Positions 50,107 to 60,605 of a stretch of DNA of 64,000 bases are shown piece by piece. The translations under genes were made by a program, and so were the position numbers. The notes under the pieces are model-generated. The model saw only the letters and a program-made list of their open reading frames with translations. It did no database searches and was not told the DNA's origin. The DNA is taken from positions 45,073-109,072 of the forward strand of contig NZ_BOMS01000023.1 in the NCBI RefSeq assembly GCF_016862315.1, read 5' to 3'. Position 1 is the stretch's first letter; each line of letters starts with the position of its first letter. The DNA is from Actinoplanes palleronii. GTDB taxonomy: Bacteria; Actinomycetota; Actinomycetes; Mycobacteriales; Micromonosporaceae.

Positions 50107-52166
50107 TCGAGAACCCCAATGAGGTAGTCACCAAGGCTCTCGTCCGCTCCGTGAAGGTCCCCGGCCTGGACAAGCCGGTCGCGCTGATCACGCTGGACAA
50201 CGGCTTCGACCACAAGAAGCCGAACAGCTTCGGACCGGCCGGGCTGACGTCGCTCGACGAGGCGATCACCGCGGCCACCGCGGCCGACCCGGCGTTCATC
50301 GCGATCACCGGCAAGCCGTACATCTTCTGCGTCGGCGCGGACATCACCGGCATGCCGCTGCTCTCCTCGCACGAGCAGGCCGCCGAGCTGGGCGAGCTGG
50401 GTCACCGGGTCTTCGCCCGGCTGAAGAACAGCACCATCCCGACGTTCGCGTTCGTGAACGGCGCGGCGCTCGGCGGTGGCCTCGAGGTCGCCCTGCACTG
50501 CCACTACCGCACCGTCTCCACCGGCGCGGCCGCGCTCGGCCTGCCCGAGGTCGCGATCGGCCTGGTGCCCGGCTGGGGCGGCAGCCAGCTGCTGCCGAAC
50601 CTGATCGGCATCGCCGGCGCGGCGCAGGTCATCCTGCAGAACCCGCTGACCCAGAAGGTGCTGCGCCCGAAGCAGGCCAAGGAGCTGGGCGTCGCCGACG
50701 CTCTCTTCCAGGCCGCCGACTTCCTGGAGGACTCGCTGGCCTGGGCCGCGGGCGTCGTCAAGGGCGACGTCACGGTCGAGCGCCCGGAGATCGACCGGGA
50801 GATGTGGGACGGCGTGCTCTGGTTCGCCAAGAACCAGCTGGACGAGAAGCTGCACGGCGCGGTCCCGTCGGCCAACAAGGCCCTCGAGCTGCTCGCCCTG
50901 GCCAAGGAGGCGTCGTTCGAGGACGGCACCGCGGCCGAGACCGAGGCCCTGGCCGGCCTGATCATGGGTGACGAGGCGCGCGCCAGCCTGTACGCGTTCG
51001 ACCTGGTCCAGCGCCGCGCCAAGCGCCCGGTCGGCGTCCCGGACGCCTCGCTGGCCCGCAAGGTCACCAAGGTCGGCATCGTCGGCGCCGGTCTGATGGC
51101 GTCCCAGCTGGCCCTGCTCTTCCTGCGCCGCCTCCAGGTCCCGGTGGTCCTCACCGACCTGGACCAGGCCCGGGTGGACAAGGGCGTCGGCTACGTCACC
51201 GAGCAGATCGACAAGCTGGTCGCCAAGCGCCGGCTCGACGAGGGCACGGCGGCCAAGCTGCGCGGCCTGATCAGCGGCTCGGTGGACCGTTCGGTCTTCG
51301 CCGACGCCGACTTCGTGATCGAGGCGGTCTTCGAGAACCTCGAGCTCAAGAAGCAGATCTGGGCCGAGTTCGAGAAGATCGTCAAGCCGGAGGCGATCCT
51401 GGCGACGAACACCAGCTCGCTCTCGCTGACCGAGATGGCCGCCGACCTCGAGCACCCCGAGCGGGTCGTCGGCTTCCACTTCTTCAACCCGGTCGCGGTC
51501 CTCCCGCTCCTCGAGATCATCAAGGGCGAGAAGACCGACGACGCCACGCTGGCCACCGCGTTCGCGGTCGGCAAGGAGCTGAAGAAGTCCTCGGTGCTGG
51601 TCAAGGACGCCCCGGCGTTCGTGGTCAACCGGGTGCTGACCCGCTTCACCAGCGAGGTGTTCAAGGCGATCGACGCCGGCACCCCGCTGGACGTGGTGAA
51701 CGAGGCGTTCGACCCGCTGGGCCTGCCGATGCGCCCGATCGCGCTGCTGCAGCTCGTCGGGCCGGCCGTGGCGTACCACGTGGGCGAGACGCTGCACACC
51801 GCGTTCCCGGACCGGTACGTGGACAGCCCCAACCTCAAGAAGATCGTCGACGCCGGCCTGCCGCTGCTGGTCGACGACGAGATCAACGTCGAGGTCGTGA
51901 AGCTGCTCGACGCCGGCGACGCTCCGCTGACCGCCGACGAGGTCCGGGTCAAGGCCCTCACCGCGCTGGCCGAGGAGATCCGGATCATGCTCGACGAGGG
52001 CGTGGTCGCGCAGGCGCAGGACATCGACCTGTGCATGATCCTCGGCGCCGGGTACCCGTTCCACCTCGGTGGGATCACGCCGTACCTGGACCGCAGCGGC
52101 ATCGCGGAGCAGGTCACCGGCAAGCGGTTCCTGCCGGACGGCGCGGCGAACGTCCGCCGCGCCTGA
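50103..52166 (+). CDS. fadB: 3-hydroxyacyl-CoA dehydrogenase / enoyl-CoA hydratase fusion
   Basis: 687 residues. Residues ~1-190 enoyl-CoA hydratase (ITGKPYIFCVGADITGM; NGAALGGGLEVALHC; GLPEVAIGLVPGWGGSQLLP); ~318-495 NAD-binding dehydrogenase (VGIVGAGLMASQLALLF at ~323; TNTSSLSLTEMA; VGFHFFNPVAVLPLLEI); ~500-687 C-terminal HCDH domain (VNRVLTRFTSEVFKAI). Hydrates enoyl-CoA and oxidises the 3-hydroxyacyl-CoA. The dinucleotide loop has A-S in place of the common G-x. Transcribed with fadA. Confidence 0.93.
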   Translation: MIENPNEVVTKALVRSVKVPGLDKPVALITLDNGFDHKKPNSFGPAGLTSLDEAITAATAADPAFIAITGKPYIFCVGADITGMPLLSSHEQAAELGELGHRVFARLKNSTIPTFAFVNGAALGGGLEVALHCHYRTVSTGAAALGLPEVAIGLVPGWGGSQLLPNLIGIAGAAQVILQNPLTQKVLRPKQAKELGVADALFQAADFLEDSLAWAAGVVKGDVTVERPEIDREMWDGVLWFAKNQLDEKLHGAVPSANKALELLALAKEASFEDGTAAETEALAGLIMGDEARASLYAFDLVQRRAKRPVGVPDASLARKVTKVGIVGAGLMASQLALLFLRRLQVPVVLTDLDQARVDKGVGYVTEQIDKLVAKRRLDEGTAAKLRGLISGSVDRSVFADADFVIEAVFENLELKKQIWAEFEKIVKPEAILATNTSSLSLTEMAADLEHPERVVGFHFFNPVAVLPLLEIIKGEKTDDATLATAFAVGKELKKSSVLVKDAPAFVVNRVLTRFTSEVFKAIDAGTPLDVVNEAFDPLGLPMRPIALLQLVGPAVAYHVGETLHTAFPDRYVDSPNLKKIVDAGLPLLVDDEINVEVVKLLDAGDAPLTADEVRVKALTALAEEIRIMLDEGVVAQAQDIDLCMILGAGYPFHLGGITPYLDRSGIAEQVTGKRFLPDGAANVRRA

Positions 52167-52181
52167 TCAGCTCGTCCGCAG

Positions 52182-52213
52182 AAGCCCCGTCCGGGTCACC
52201 GGGCGGGGCTTTT
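52182..52213. terminator. Bidirectional terminator between fadB and sensor-kinase genes
   Basis: AAGCCCCGTCCGG pairs with CCGGGCGGGGCTT across a short loop and is followed by TT. The stop of the convergent kinase gene (52196) lies inside it. Confidence 0.85.
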
Positions 52214-53443
52214 CGGCACCGCGGCGGTCGCGGCGACCACCGGCGTGGTCTCGGCGGCCGGCAGCGACACGGTGACCTCCAGCCCGCCGTCGGGCAGGGC
52301 CACCGCGGAGACCGTCCCGCCGTGCGCGTCGCACACCGCCCGCACGATGGACAGCCCCAAGCCGGACCCGCGCGAGCCGGTACGTTCCCAGCCACCCCGC
52401 CGGAACGGCTCGAACAGCCCGGGCACCTCGAACTGCTCGACCTCGTGACCGGTGTTCCCGACGATCAGCCGGGCCTGCCCGTCCACCGACTCGGTACGCA
52501 GCCACAGCCGGCCCATCAGGTGGTTGTACCGGATCGCGTTCTCGATCAGGTTGCCGGCCAGCCGGTCCAGCAGGCTCGGGTCGCCGACCACCGGCGCGGC
52601 CGCCAGCTCCGTGCTCACCTCGAGCTTCATCCGGTCGGCCTCGGGCTTCACCGCGGACAGCGCGTTGGCGACGCTGGCCGCCAGGTCACCCGGGACCTTC
52701 CGAACCAGCCGCCGGCCGGACTGCGCCTCCGAACGGGCCAGCACCAGCAGCGCGTCGACGAGCCCGTTCGCCCGGCTCGAGGCGTCGCGCACCACCCGGG
52801 CCATCCGGCGGTATTCCGCCACGTCCGCCTCGGGGTCGCTGAGCGTCACGTCGATCTCGGTCCGCATCACCGCGAGCGGGGTCCGCAGCTCGTGCGACGC
52901 GTTCGCCACGAACCGTTTCTGCGACTCGAACGCGCCGGCCAGCCGGTCCAGCATGGCATCGAACGTCCGGGCCAGCTCGGCCACCTCGTCGTCGGCGCCG
53001 GAATACCGGATCCGCTGGTCCAGGGTCTCCTCACCGAGCCGCTGCGCGGTCTGCGTCACGGTGTGCAGCGGCCGCAGCGCCCGCCGGGTGACCAGGTATC
53101 CCCCGGCGATGCCGATGATGCCGATCGCGACGAGCGCGCTCAACCCCTTGATCAGCAGCTGGTCGGAGGCCTGGTCGATCATCTCGTTCTGCCAGGCCCG
53201 GGCCTCCCGGAACGTGCCGTCGTTGAGCGTCACGTCCGAACCGGCGCGCAGCTCGTCGGCCGGGTGCAGCGACTCGTCGACGAGCAGCCAGGCCAGCACC
53301 ACCAGGACCGCGCCCGCCGCGACCAGCAGGATCCCGTTCAGCAGGGTCAGCCGCAGCCGCAGGGTGGGCCGGGTCAGCCGGCGCAGCAGACCGGCGGGCC
53401 GGCTCAGCTGGCCGTGGCTCTGCTGACCCTGGTAGACGGTCAC
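52196..53443 (-). CDS. Sensor histidine kinase (HAMP-HisKA-HATPase)
   Basis: 415 residues: two membrane helices (~32-55 and ~98-120) around a ~45-residue external loop, a HAMP linker, phosphoacceptor H184 in ANASHELRTPL, N-box NLIENAIRYN, and G-boxes in GLFEPFRRGG and GSGLGLSIVR. The small loop suggests sensing of a membrane or small envelope signal. The GTG start overlaps the response-regulator stop (GTGA). Confidence 0.93.
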   Translation of the reverse strand: MTVYQGQQSHGQLSRPAGLLRRLTRPTLRLRLTLLNGILLVAAGAVLVVLAWLLVDESLHPADELRAGSDVTLNDGTFREARAWQNEMIDQASDQLLIKGLSALVAIGIIGIAGGYLVTRRALRPLHTVTQTAQRLGEETLDQRIRYSGADDEVAELARTFDAMLDRLAGAFESQKRFVANASHELRTPLAVMRTEIDVTLSDPEADVAEYRRMARVVRDASSRANGLVDALLVLARSEAQSGRRLVRKVPGDLAASVANALSAVKPEADRMKLEVSTELAAAPVVGDPSLLDRLAGNLIENAIRYNHLMGRLWLRTESVDGQARLIVGNTGHEVEQFEVPGLFEPFRRGGWERTGSRGSGLGLSIVRAVCDAHGGTVSAVALPDGGLEVTVSLPAAETTPVVAATAAVPKSPAR

Positions 53444-54114
53444 GTGGTCACGACCGGTTCGGGCACCCGGTAACCGGCGCCGACCACGGTCTCGATCAGC
53501 GGCGGATCGCCGAGCTTCTTGCGCAGGGTCATCACGGTCACCCGGACCGTGGTGGTGAACGGATCGGTGTTCGCGTCCCAGACCCGTTCCAGCAGCTCCT
53601 CGCTGGAGACCACCGCGCCGCGCGCCTTGAGCAGCACCTCCAGCACGCCGAACTCCTTGTTGGTCAGGTCGACCGGCACACCGCCCCGGGTCACCGCCCG
53701 GCGGGCCGGGTCGAGGACCAGGTTGCCGACGCTGAACACCGGCGGGGCGGGCGGCGTGGCCCGCCGGCCCAGCGCCTGCACCCGGGCCACCAGCTCGTCG
53801 AAGGCGAACGGCTTGGGCAGGTAGTCGTCCGCACCGAGCTGCAGGCCCTCCACCCGGTCGGCGACCGAACCGCTGGCGGTCAGCATCAGCACCCGGGTCA
53901 GCGCGCCGGACTCGACGAGGGCGGCGCAGATCTCGTCGCCGTGCATGCCGGGCAGGTCACGGTCCAGGACCACCACGTCGTACCGGGTCACGTAGGCCAT
54001 CTCGTGGCCCTGCAGACCGTCGTACGCGACGTCGACGGCCATCCCGTGCCGCCGCAGTCCGCGGGCGATCGCGTCGGCCATCGTCCGCTCGTCCTCCACC
54101 ACCAGCACGCGCAC
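53440..54114 (-). CDS. OmpR-family response regulator
   Basis: 224 residues: receiver with acidic pocket EDE (7-9), phosphoacceptor D51, T in MLTASG and K in LPKPFAF; winged-helix DNA-binding domain (~130-222; LTNKEFGVLEVLLKARG, VRVTVMTLRKKLGD). GTG start. It forms a pair with the kinase downstream. No partner gene follows directly, so its targets are elsewhere. Confidence 0.94.
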   Translation of the reverse strand: MRVLVVEDERTMADAIARGLRRHGMAVDVAYDGLQGHEMAYVTRYDVVVLDRDLPGMHGDEICAALVESGALTRVLMLTASGSVADRVEGLQLGADDYLPKPFAFDELVARVQALGRRATPPAPPVFSVGNLVLDPARRAVTRGGVPVDLTNKEFGVLEVLLKARGAVVSSEELLERVWDANTDPFTTTVRVTVMTLRKKLGDPPLIETVVGAGYRVPEPVVTT

Positions 54115-54182
54115 CGCAGACTCCTGACGTCAACACCCTGACCGGGTGTAGCTGCAGGCTACCCATCGCGCGCGACAGGTGG

Positions 54183-55532
54183 TCAGCTCCGGTACGCCCA
54201 GATCCGCAGCCCGTCGGCGGCCCGGCAGACCAGGAACCGCCCGTCCGCGTCGCAGTCGCCGAGCCCGGTACCGGCCACACCGAGCCGGCGGATCTCGGCG
54301 TGCCCGGGCACCACCGTGGCGAACGCCTGCGCGCCGCGCCCCTCCCGGCGCCGCAGCACCAGCGGCTGGCCCGCCGACCCGGCCACCTCACCGGTCCAGC
54401 CGGCCAGGTCCACCCGGGTCGCCCCGGTGTGCGGGTCGGTCAGCCGGACCGGTTCGCCGGTGGCCGCGTCGGTCTCCAGCACGTACCCGGCGCGGATCGC
54501 CAGGTCGACGTCCTCCTGCACCCGCCACCGGGCCAGACCGGTGCCCGGGTCGAGAACCCGCAGGTCACCGTGCCCGCCATCGCAGAGCACCCCCTGGCAG
54601 TCGGCCGGGTCGGCGACCATCTCCGGCACGTCGCGCTCCCACAGCCGCCGCAGGGTGCGTGCCTCGAACGCGACCTGCCGGCCGGGCTCCTGATAGCTGA
54701 TCAGGGCGACGTCGCCGATCAGCGACCCACTGGCCGGCCCGTGCCCGGCCAGCTGTGGCAGCTCGGCCTCGCGCAGCAGCCGGCCGGTGCGCCCGGCGAC
54801 CAGGGTGAGCCGCTGGGACGAGGTGATCAGCACGGCCGGGTCGTCGCCGGGCACCACGTCGACGGTCACCGCGCCACCTGGTGACGTCGTCCACAGGGTC
54901 CGGCCGTCGGCCAGGTCGAGGCCGCGGACGTCGGTGCGCAGCGGCGGCTCGGTGTGCGGCTCGCCGGAGGCGGAGAAGTAGAGCGGGCCCGGGTCGCCGG
55001 ACTCCTGGTCGTACTCGGTGCCGGGGCGGAACACCCGGTCGACGGTGACGCCGGCGCCGCTGCCGTCCAGCACACCCACCGTGACCGGCGCGGACCAGCG
55101 GACCTGGCCGGTCGCGGCGTCCACCGCGGTGGTGGCGGCGCCGGCGGTCAGCAACGCCACCTCACCGGCCTGCCGCACGGTCACCGAGGCGACCGGGATC
55201 ACGCCCGGCTCACCACCGACCGGCACCCGGGTGGTCCACAGCCGGACCGGCGGGCGGGCCGGGCGCCAGGCGGTCACCGACGGCTCGGCCCCGGTGGTGT
55301 CGACCGTGTAGACCTGCCCGCCGGCCAGCGTGATCGGGCCGTCCGGTGCCGCCGCCGGGGTGATCACGCCGAGGTAGCGCCACCGGATCCCGGAGGCCGG
55401 CGCCGCGCCGCCCAGGGCGGCGAGCAGGATCAGCGCCACCACCAGGGCGGTCCGGCGATCGGCCGCGAGCGGTCGGCGCGAGGTGGGCGGCGGCTCGAGC
55501 GGGGCGTCGCGGTCCAGCTCGATCAGCGTCAC
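54183..55532 (-). CDS. Membrane-anchored PQQ-type beta-propeller protein, paralog 1
   Basis: 449 residues: ~25-residue cytosolic start, one membrane helix (~28-47), then an extracytoplasmic beta-propeller with repeated T-V-D-A-A-T-G-x-V-R-W strands (TAVDAATGQVRWS; VLDPGTGLARWR; ETDAATGEPVRL). No quinoprotein active-site residues are evident, so probably a binding scaffold. Paralogous to the next gene, together making a tandem duplication. Three cysteines lie in two short loops. Confidence 0.8.
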   Translation of the reverse strand: MTLIELDRDAPLEPPPTSRRPLAADRRTALVVALILLAALGGAAPASGIRWRYLGVITPAAAPDGPITLAGGQVYTVDTTGAEPSVTAWRPARPPVRLWTTRVPVGGEPGVIPVASVTVRQAGEVALLTAGAATTAVDAATGQVRWSAPVTVGVLDGSGAGVTVDRVFRPGTEYDQESGDPGPLYFSASGEPHTEPPLRTDVRGLDLADGRTLWTTSPGGAVTVDVVPGDDPAVLITSSQRLTLVAGRTGRLLREAELPQLAGHGPASGSLIGDVALISYQEPGRQVAFEARTLRRLWERDVPEMVADPADCQGVLCDGGHGDLRVLDPGTGLARWRVQEDVDLAIRAGYVLETDAATGEPVRLTDPHTGATRVDLAGWTGEVAGSAGQPLVLRRREGRGAQAFATVVPGHAEIRRLGVAGTGLGDCDADGRFLVCRAADGLRIWAYRS

Positions 55533-55571
55533 GACACACCCTTTTTTCCGTACGCCTACGTCAGCCGACGA

Positions 55572-56894
55572 TCAGCTCACGCCGGCCGCCTCGTCATACG
55601 CCCACACCACCAGCTCGCCGGACGCGGATCGGCAGACCAGCCGATCGGGTGCCGCCTCGCAGTCGCTCGTCCCGGCGGGCAGCTCGGCGATCGGGCGCAG
55701 CCGGCCACGGTCCTGGTCGACGACCGCGACCATGGTACGCGCGCCGGCCGGGACCACCCGGGTGACCAGCAGCCCACCGGACCGGTTCGCCCCGGCGACC
55801 GGCCGCCACCCGGCCAGGTCCGCCAGCACCCGGCCGGTCGCGGAGTCCACCAGCGCGGCCGGTCCCGTGGCGTCGTCGCCGGTCGGGTACGCCACCAGGG
55901 TGGTGCCGCGCTCCTCGACGGTCTGCCACCCGGGCCGGGTCCAGCGCTCGTCGCCGGTGGCCGGGTCGACGGCCCGGATGCCGTGCTCGCCGAGGAAACA
56001 CGCGAGCAGCCCGCAGGCGCGGACCTCGACGGTGCCGTCGGCCGGCTCGGTCCACACCGGGCGCAGCGTCACCGGGTCGTACGCGGAGACCTCCATGCCG
56101 AACGCGCCGGGGTGCCGCAGCACCACCAGGCCACCGGCCACCACCGGGTTGTCCGGGCCGTAGTTGGCCGACGGCAGCTCCCGGCCGGCCAGCTGCCGGC
56201 CGTCGGTCAGGTCGAACAGGGCGGCCGTCCGGTCGTCGCGGATCAGCAGCAGCCGGGACCCGGTGTCGGCCGGGCCGGGCACACCCAGCACCACCCCGGT
56301 CGACGGCACCCGGAGCTGCCAGCGGGCCATCCCGGTGACCGGGTCGAGCACCTCGACAGCGCCCTGCACCCGGCGGCCGGTGCCGGACAGGCTGCGCGGG
56401 GTGCTCACCGCCAGCAGCGCGTCACTGCCGGCGAAAGTGATCACGGAGCGGGCGTTGCGCCACTCCAGCGCCCCGGTGGCCACCGAGATCGCGGTGGTGC
56501 CGGGCTCGGTGCCGCTGGTGGTCCACGGCCGCATCAGCAGCAGCCCGCCGCCGGTGCGCAGCCGGTAGACCGGGATCGGCTGCCCGGCACGCCAGCGCAG
56601 CGCCCCGGAATCCAGGTCATACGCCGTGAGCAGGCCGAACGTCTGGGTGAGCAGCTGGCCGCCGGTCACCAGATAGGGGTCGGACGGGCTCATCGCGATC
56701 CGCAGCAGCGTGGTCAGCGGCGGCTTCGGCGGGGCGGCCGAGGCGCCCGAGCTGACCAGCAGCAGCACCACGAGCAGGACCGGGGCGAACCAGGGCGGGG
56801 CGGTGGACCGCCGGGGCCGCTCGTAGGTCTCCGGGACACCCCGGTCGAGGCCCAGCTCGATGAGGACTGGCTCGACGAACGTCTCCGCACCCAT
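55572..56894 (-). CDS. Membrane-anchored PQQ-type beta-propeller protein, paralog 2
   Basis: 440 residues with the same plan: short cytosolic start ending V-P-E-T-Y-E-R-P, a hydrophobic helix (~35-54), then propeller repeats (TAYDLDSGALRWRAG; AISVATGALEWRN; VEVLDPVTGMARWQL; IRAVDPATGDERWT). Both paralogs begin near E-P..LIEL-x2-D-R/A and end W-A-Y. 39 bp upstream of paralog 1 on the same strand; the gap carries CCCTTTTTTCCGTACG. Function unknown, no family-specific catalytic residues. Confidence 0.8.
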   Translation of the reverse strand: MGAETFVEPVLIELGLDRGVPETYERPRRSTAPPWFAPVLLVVLLLVSSGASAAPPKPPLTTLLRIAMSPSDPYLVTGGQLLTQTFGLLTAYDLDSGALRWRAGQPIPVYRLRTGGGLLLMRPWTTSGTEPGTTAISVATGALEWRNARSVITFAGSDALLAVSTPRSLSGTGRRVQGAVEVLDPVTGMARWQLRVPSTGVVLGVPGPADTGSRLLLIRDDRTAALFDLTDGRQLAGRELPSANYGPDNPVVAGGLVVLRHPGAFGMEVSAYDPVTLRPVWTEPADGTVEVRACGLLACFLGEHGIRAVDPATGDERWTRPGWQTVEERGTTLVAYPTGDDATGPAALVDSATGRVLADLAGWRPVAGANRSGGLLVTRVVPAGARTMVAVVDQDRGRLRPIAELPAGTSDCEAAPDRLVCRSASGELVVWAYDEAAGVS

Positions 56895-56980
56895 CCGTTA
56901 AAAGTAACGGTTGAATAACGGAAACGCTCGTCGATCATGCGGGGCGTCCTCGATCGGTCATCTCCACCCCGGACCGGCGG

Positions 56981-58906
56981 TCACAGGGCGGGCTCGGCCA
57001 CCTCGTCGGCGGCGTCGAGGCGCGACACCCACTCGGTCACGTCCCGGGCGATGTCCTGCGCGGTCAGCCCGAGCGACGCGAGGATCTCGGCCCGGGTGCC
57101 GTGCGGGTGGAAGCCGGCCGGCACGCCGAAGTCACGCAGCGGCACGGGCACGGCCGCGTCCCGCAGCGCGGCGGCGATCGCGTCGCCGACGCCACCGGTG
57201 CGGATGCCGTCCTCCAGGGTGACCACCAGGCGGTGCCCGGCGGCCAGCTCGACCAGCTCGGCCGGCACCGGGCGGACCCAGCGCGGGTCGGCGACGGTCA
57301 CGGCGTACCCCTGCTCGGCGAGCCGCTCGGCGGCGTCCAGCCCCAGGCCGGCGAACGAACCGACCGCGACCAGCAGGATGTCCTTGCGGCCCTCGGTCTC
57401 GCGCAGCACGTCCACCGGGCCGACCCGGCGCAGCGCCGGCGTGTCCGCGGCGACCGCGCCGGTCGGGAACCGCACGATGGTCGGGCCGTCGCCGACCGCG
57501 AGCGCCTCGCGCAGCTCCTCGCGCAGGGTGGCGGCGTCCCGCGGCGCGGCGATCCGCAGGCCCGGGACCACCCCGAAGACGCTCATGTCCCAGATGCCGT
57601 AGTGGCTCGGGCCGTCCGGACCGGTGATGCCGGCCCGGTCGAGCACAAACGTGACGGGCAGCTTGTGCATCGCGATGTCCAGCAGGACCTGGTCGAACGC
57701 GCGGTTCAGGAACGTCGCGTAGACCGCGACCACCGGGTGCAGACCACCCATCGCCAGACCGGCGGCGCTCGTCGCGGCGTGCTGCTCGGCGATGCCGACG
57801 TCGTACGTCCGCTCCGGGTACTTCTGGCCCAGCGCGGCGATACCGGTCGGCTCGGCCATCGCGGCGGTGATGCCGACCACGTCCGGACGCTCGTCGGCGA
57901 TCGCGACGAGTTCCTCGGCGAAGACCTTCGTCCACTTCAGCGACGGCTTCGCGGTCAGCGCGCCGGTCTCCGGGTCGAACGCGCCCGGGCCGTGGAACCG
58001 GTCCGCCTCGTCCTGCTCGGCCGGGCGGTAGCCATAACCCTTGACGGTCACCGCGTGCACGATCACCGGCGCGTTGAAGCCCTTGGCCCGGCGCAGCGCG
58101 GACTCCATCGCCTGCTGGTCGTGGCCGTCGACCGGCCCGATGTACTTCAGGCCCAGGTCCTCGAACATCGGCTGCGGGCTGATCGCGTCCTTGATGCCGC
58201 GCTTGACCGCGTGCAGCACCTCGAAGACCGGCTTGCCGACCAGCGGTGTCGAGCCGAGCGCGTTCTTGACCAGGTCGAGCACCTTCTCGTACCCCGGGTT
58301 GAGCCGCAGGGTGGAGAGGTGGTCGGCCAGGCCGCCGATGGTCGGCGCGTACGACCGGCCGTTGTCGTTGACGACGATGACCAGCTTGTTCTTCGTGGCG
58401 GCGATGTTGTTGATCGCCTCCCAGCACATGCCGCCGGTCAGCGCGCCGTCGCCGACCACCGCGACCACGTGCCGGTCCTCGCCGCGCAGCGTGAACGCCT
58501 TGGCCAGGCCGTCGGCGTAGGAGAGCGCGGTGGAGGCGTGCGAATTCTCGATCAGGTCGTGCTCGCTCTCCGCCTGGCTCGGGTACCCGGTGAGGCCACC
58601 CCGCTGGCGGAGCTCGTCGAAGCCGGCCTGCCGACCGGTGACGATCTTGTGGACGTACGCCTGATGGCCGGTGTCGAAGAGGATCTTGTCGCTCGGCGAG
58701 TCGAAGACCCGGTGCATGGCGAGGGTCATCTCGACCACGCCGAGGTTCGGCCCGAGGTGGCCACCGGTCCGCGACACCTTCGCCACGAGGAAGTCTCGAA
58801 TCTCGGCCGCGAGCAGGGTCAACTGCTCCGCGGACAGTCGCTTCAGGTCACCCGGAGAGGTGATGGTCGTCAGCAGGCCGGCCGGGGTCGAGGGGGAGTC
58901 GCTCAT
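56981..58906 (-). CDS. dxs: 1-deoxy-D-xylulose-5-phosphate synthase
   Basis: 641 residues, full length. TPP-binding GDGALTGG with [12 protein letters not shown], phosphate/substrate GHQAYVHK, and the transketolase half [21 protein letters not shown]-terminal region [13 protein letters not shown]. It makes DXP from pyruvate and glyceraldehyde-3-phosphate, opening the MEP isoprenoid pathway. An in-frame upstream ORF to 60844 is only the shadow of the divergent symporter gene. ATG 58906 gives the usual N-terminus ([11 protein letters not shown]). Confidence 0.95.
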   Translation of the reverse strand: MSDSPSTPAGLLTTITSPGDLKRLSAEQLTLLAAEIRDFLVAKVSRTGGHLGPNLGVVEMTLAMHRVFDSPSDKILFDTGHQAYVHKIVTGRQAGFDELRQRGGLTGYPSQAESEHDLIENSHASTALSYADGLAKAFTLRGEDRHVVAVVGDGALTGGMCWEAINNIAATKNKLVIVVNDNGRSYAPTIGGLADHLSTLRLNPGYEKVLDLVKNALGSTPLVGKPVFEVLHAVKRGIKDAISPQPMFEDLGLKYIGPVDGHDQQAMESALRRAKGFNAPVIVHAVTVKGYGYRPAEQDEADRFHGPGAFDPETGALTAKPSLKWTKVFAEELVAIADERPDVVGITAAMAEPTGIAALGQKYPERTYDVGIAEQHAATSAAGLAMGGLHPVVAVYATFLNRAFDQVLLDIAMHKLPVTFVLDRAGITGPDGPSHYGIWDMSVFGVVPGLRIAAPRDAATLREELREALAVGDGPTIVRFPTGAVAADTPALRRVGPVDVLRETEGRKDILLVAVGSFAGLGLDAAERLAEQGYAVTVADPRWVRPVPAELVELAAGHRLVVTLEDGIRTGGVGDAIAAALRDAAVPVPLRDFGVPAGFHPHGTRAEILASLGLTAQDIARDVTEWVSRLDAADEVAEPAL

Positions 58907-59044
58907 AGGGTCGGAGTCTATCCGGGTGACGCCCGGACGCGACCTGGCGCGAACGGCCAGGGTGGTGTCCTCCACAGCATCTCCACATTCCCCGATCCGG
59001 ATGATGGGGGTGATACAGATCACAGGCCTGTGCGAAACTGAAGC

Positions 59045-60409
59045 ATGTCCGTCGATGCCGAAGCTCCGCAGCGCCGCGACCGCAGCCACTTCCTCTACCT
59101 CGCCGTGCTCATCGCGATGGCTCTCGGCATCGCCCTCGGATTCCTCTTCCCCGACGTCGCGGTGAAGCTCAAACCGCTCGGCACCGGGTTCGTCGACCTG
59201 ATCCGGATGATGATCGCCCCGGTGATCTTCTGCACCCTGGTGCTCGGCGTCGGCTCGATCCGGCGCGCCGCCCAGGTCGGCCGGGTCGGCGGGCTGGCGC
59301 TCGGCTACTTCCTGATCATGTCGACGGTGGCCCTGGCGATCGGCCTGGTGGTCGGCAACATCCTGCACCCCGGCGCCGGGCTGCACCTCAGCGAGGAGCT
59401 CGCGAAGACCGGCGCGGCGCAGGTCAGCGAGCAGGCCGAGGGCGGCGTCGCGTTCGTCCTCGGGATCATCCCGGACACCCTGGTCTCCGCGCTGACCAGC
59501 ACCCAGGTGCTGCAGACGCTGCTGGTGTCGCTGCTTGTCGGGTTCGCCGTGCAGTCGCTGGGCGACCGCGGCGAGCCGGTGATCCGGGCGATCGGGCTGA
59601 TCCAGCGGGTGGTCTTCAAGATCCTCGCGATGATCATGTGGCTGGCGCCGGTCGGCGCGTTCGGGGCGATGGCCGCCCTCGTCGGCGCGACCGGTTTCGA
59701 CGCGCTGAAGAGCCTGGCCGCCATCATGGCCGGGTTCTACGTCACCTGCGCGATCTTCGTGTTCGTGGTGCTCGGGCTGCTGCTCCGGCTGGCCGCCGGG
59801 ATGTCGATCTTCAGGCTGCTGCGGTACCTGGCCCGGGAGTTCCTGCTGATCCTGTCCACCTCGTCGTCCGAGTCGGCACTCCCCCGGCTGATCGCCAAGA
59901 TGGGTCACCTCGGGGTGAGCCGCCCGGTGGTCGGCATCGTGGTGCCCACCGGGTATTCGTTCAACCTGGACGGCACCGCGATCTACCTGACCATGGCGTC
60001 GCTGTTCATCGCGGACGCCATGGACCAGCCGCTCTCCGTCGGCCAGCAGATCGGCCTGCTGCTCTTCATGATCGTGGCGTCCAAGGGCGCGGCCGGCGTC
60101 ACCGGCGCCGGGCTGGCCACTCTGGCCGGCGGCCTGCAGAGCCACCGCCCCGACCTGGTACCCGGCGTCGGCATGATCGTCGGCATCGACCGGCTGATGT
60201 CCGAGGCCCGCGCGCTGACCAACTTCGCCGGCAACGCGGTGGCGACCGTCCTGGTCGGCACGTGGACCCACGAGATCGACCGCGCCCAGGCCGACCGCGT
60301 CCTGGCCGGCCAGTCCCCCTTCGACGAGTCCACCTTCGACGACGACCCCCACGACGACACCCCCACCCCCACCACCCCCGCCCGGGAAACGCCCCCACCC
60401 ACCGCGTGA
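59045..60409 (+). CDS. Dicarboxylate/amino acid:cation symporter (DAACS family)
   Basis: 454 residues, about eight membrane helices with two re-entrant loops: [13 protein letters not shown] (first hairpin loop), [19 protein letters not shown] (substrate/Na+ motif) and [15 protein letters not shown] near the end. Imports C4-dicarboxylates or acidic amino acids with Na+ or H+. The Asp/Pro/Thr-rich C-terminal tail is cytosolic. Divergent from dxs across 138 bp. Substrate is undecided between succinate/malate and glutamate. Confidence 0.92.
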   Translation: MSVDAEAPQRRDRSHFLYLAVLIAMALGIALGFLFPDVAVKLKPLGTGFVDLIRMMIAPVIFCTLVLGVGSIRRAAQVGRVGGLALGYFLIMSTVALAIGLVVGNILHPGAGLHLSEELAKTGAAQVSEQAEGGVAFVLGIIPDTLVSALTSTQVLQTLLVSLLVGFAVQSLGDRGEPVIRAIGLIQRVVFKILAMIMWLAPVGAFGAMAALVGATGFDALKSLAAIMAGFYVTCAIFVFVVLGLLLRLAAGMSIFRLLRYLAREFLLILSTSSSESALPRLIAKMGHLGVSRPVVGIVVPTGYSFNLDGTAIYLTMASLFIADAMDQPLSVGQQIGLLLFMIVASKGAAGVTGAGLATLAGGLQSHRPDLVPGVGMIVGIDRLMSEARALTNFAGNAVATVLVGTWTHEIDRAQADRVLAGQSPFDESTFDDDPHDDTPTPTTPARETPPPTA

Positions 60410-60445
60410 CCAGCTGGCACCGCGCCGCGATCCGGCGCCGGGACA

Positions 60446-60596
60446 CCGGCTGGCGCCCAGGGGTGCCTCGACCGCCTCGACACACCCCTCAGAACCAGCC
60501 GGGGACCGGGAACCGCGCCGCGCGACCCGGTGCCGGGTGACCGGCTGGCGCCCAGGGGTGCCTCGACCGCCTTGACACACCCCTGAGAACCAGCCG
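60446..60596. repeat. Nested hairpins E, copies 2 and 3 in tandem
   Basis: Two copies 95 bp apart (60446-60502 and 60541-60596). Each has CCGGCTGG/CCAGCC(GG) outside and AGGGGTG/CACCCCT inside with a CTCGACCGC loop. They sit directly after the symporter gene, and between them is a GC-rich ~40-bp linker. The tandem setting suggests local duplication. Confidence 0.8.
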
Positions 60597-60605
60597 ACGA
60601 CGGGG

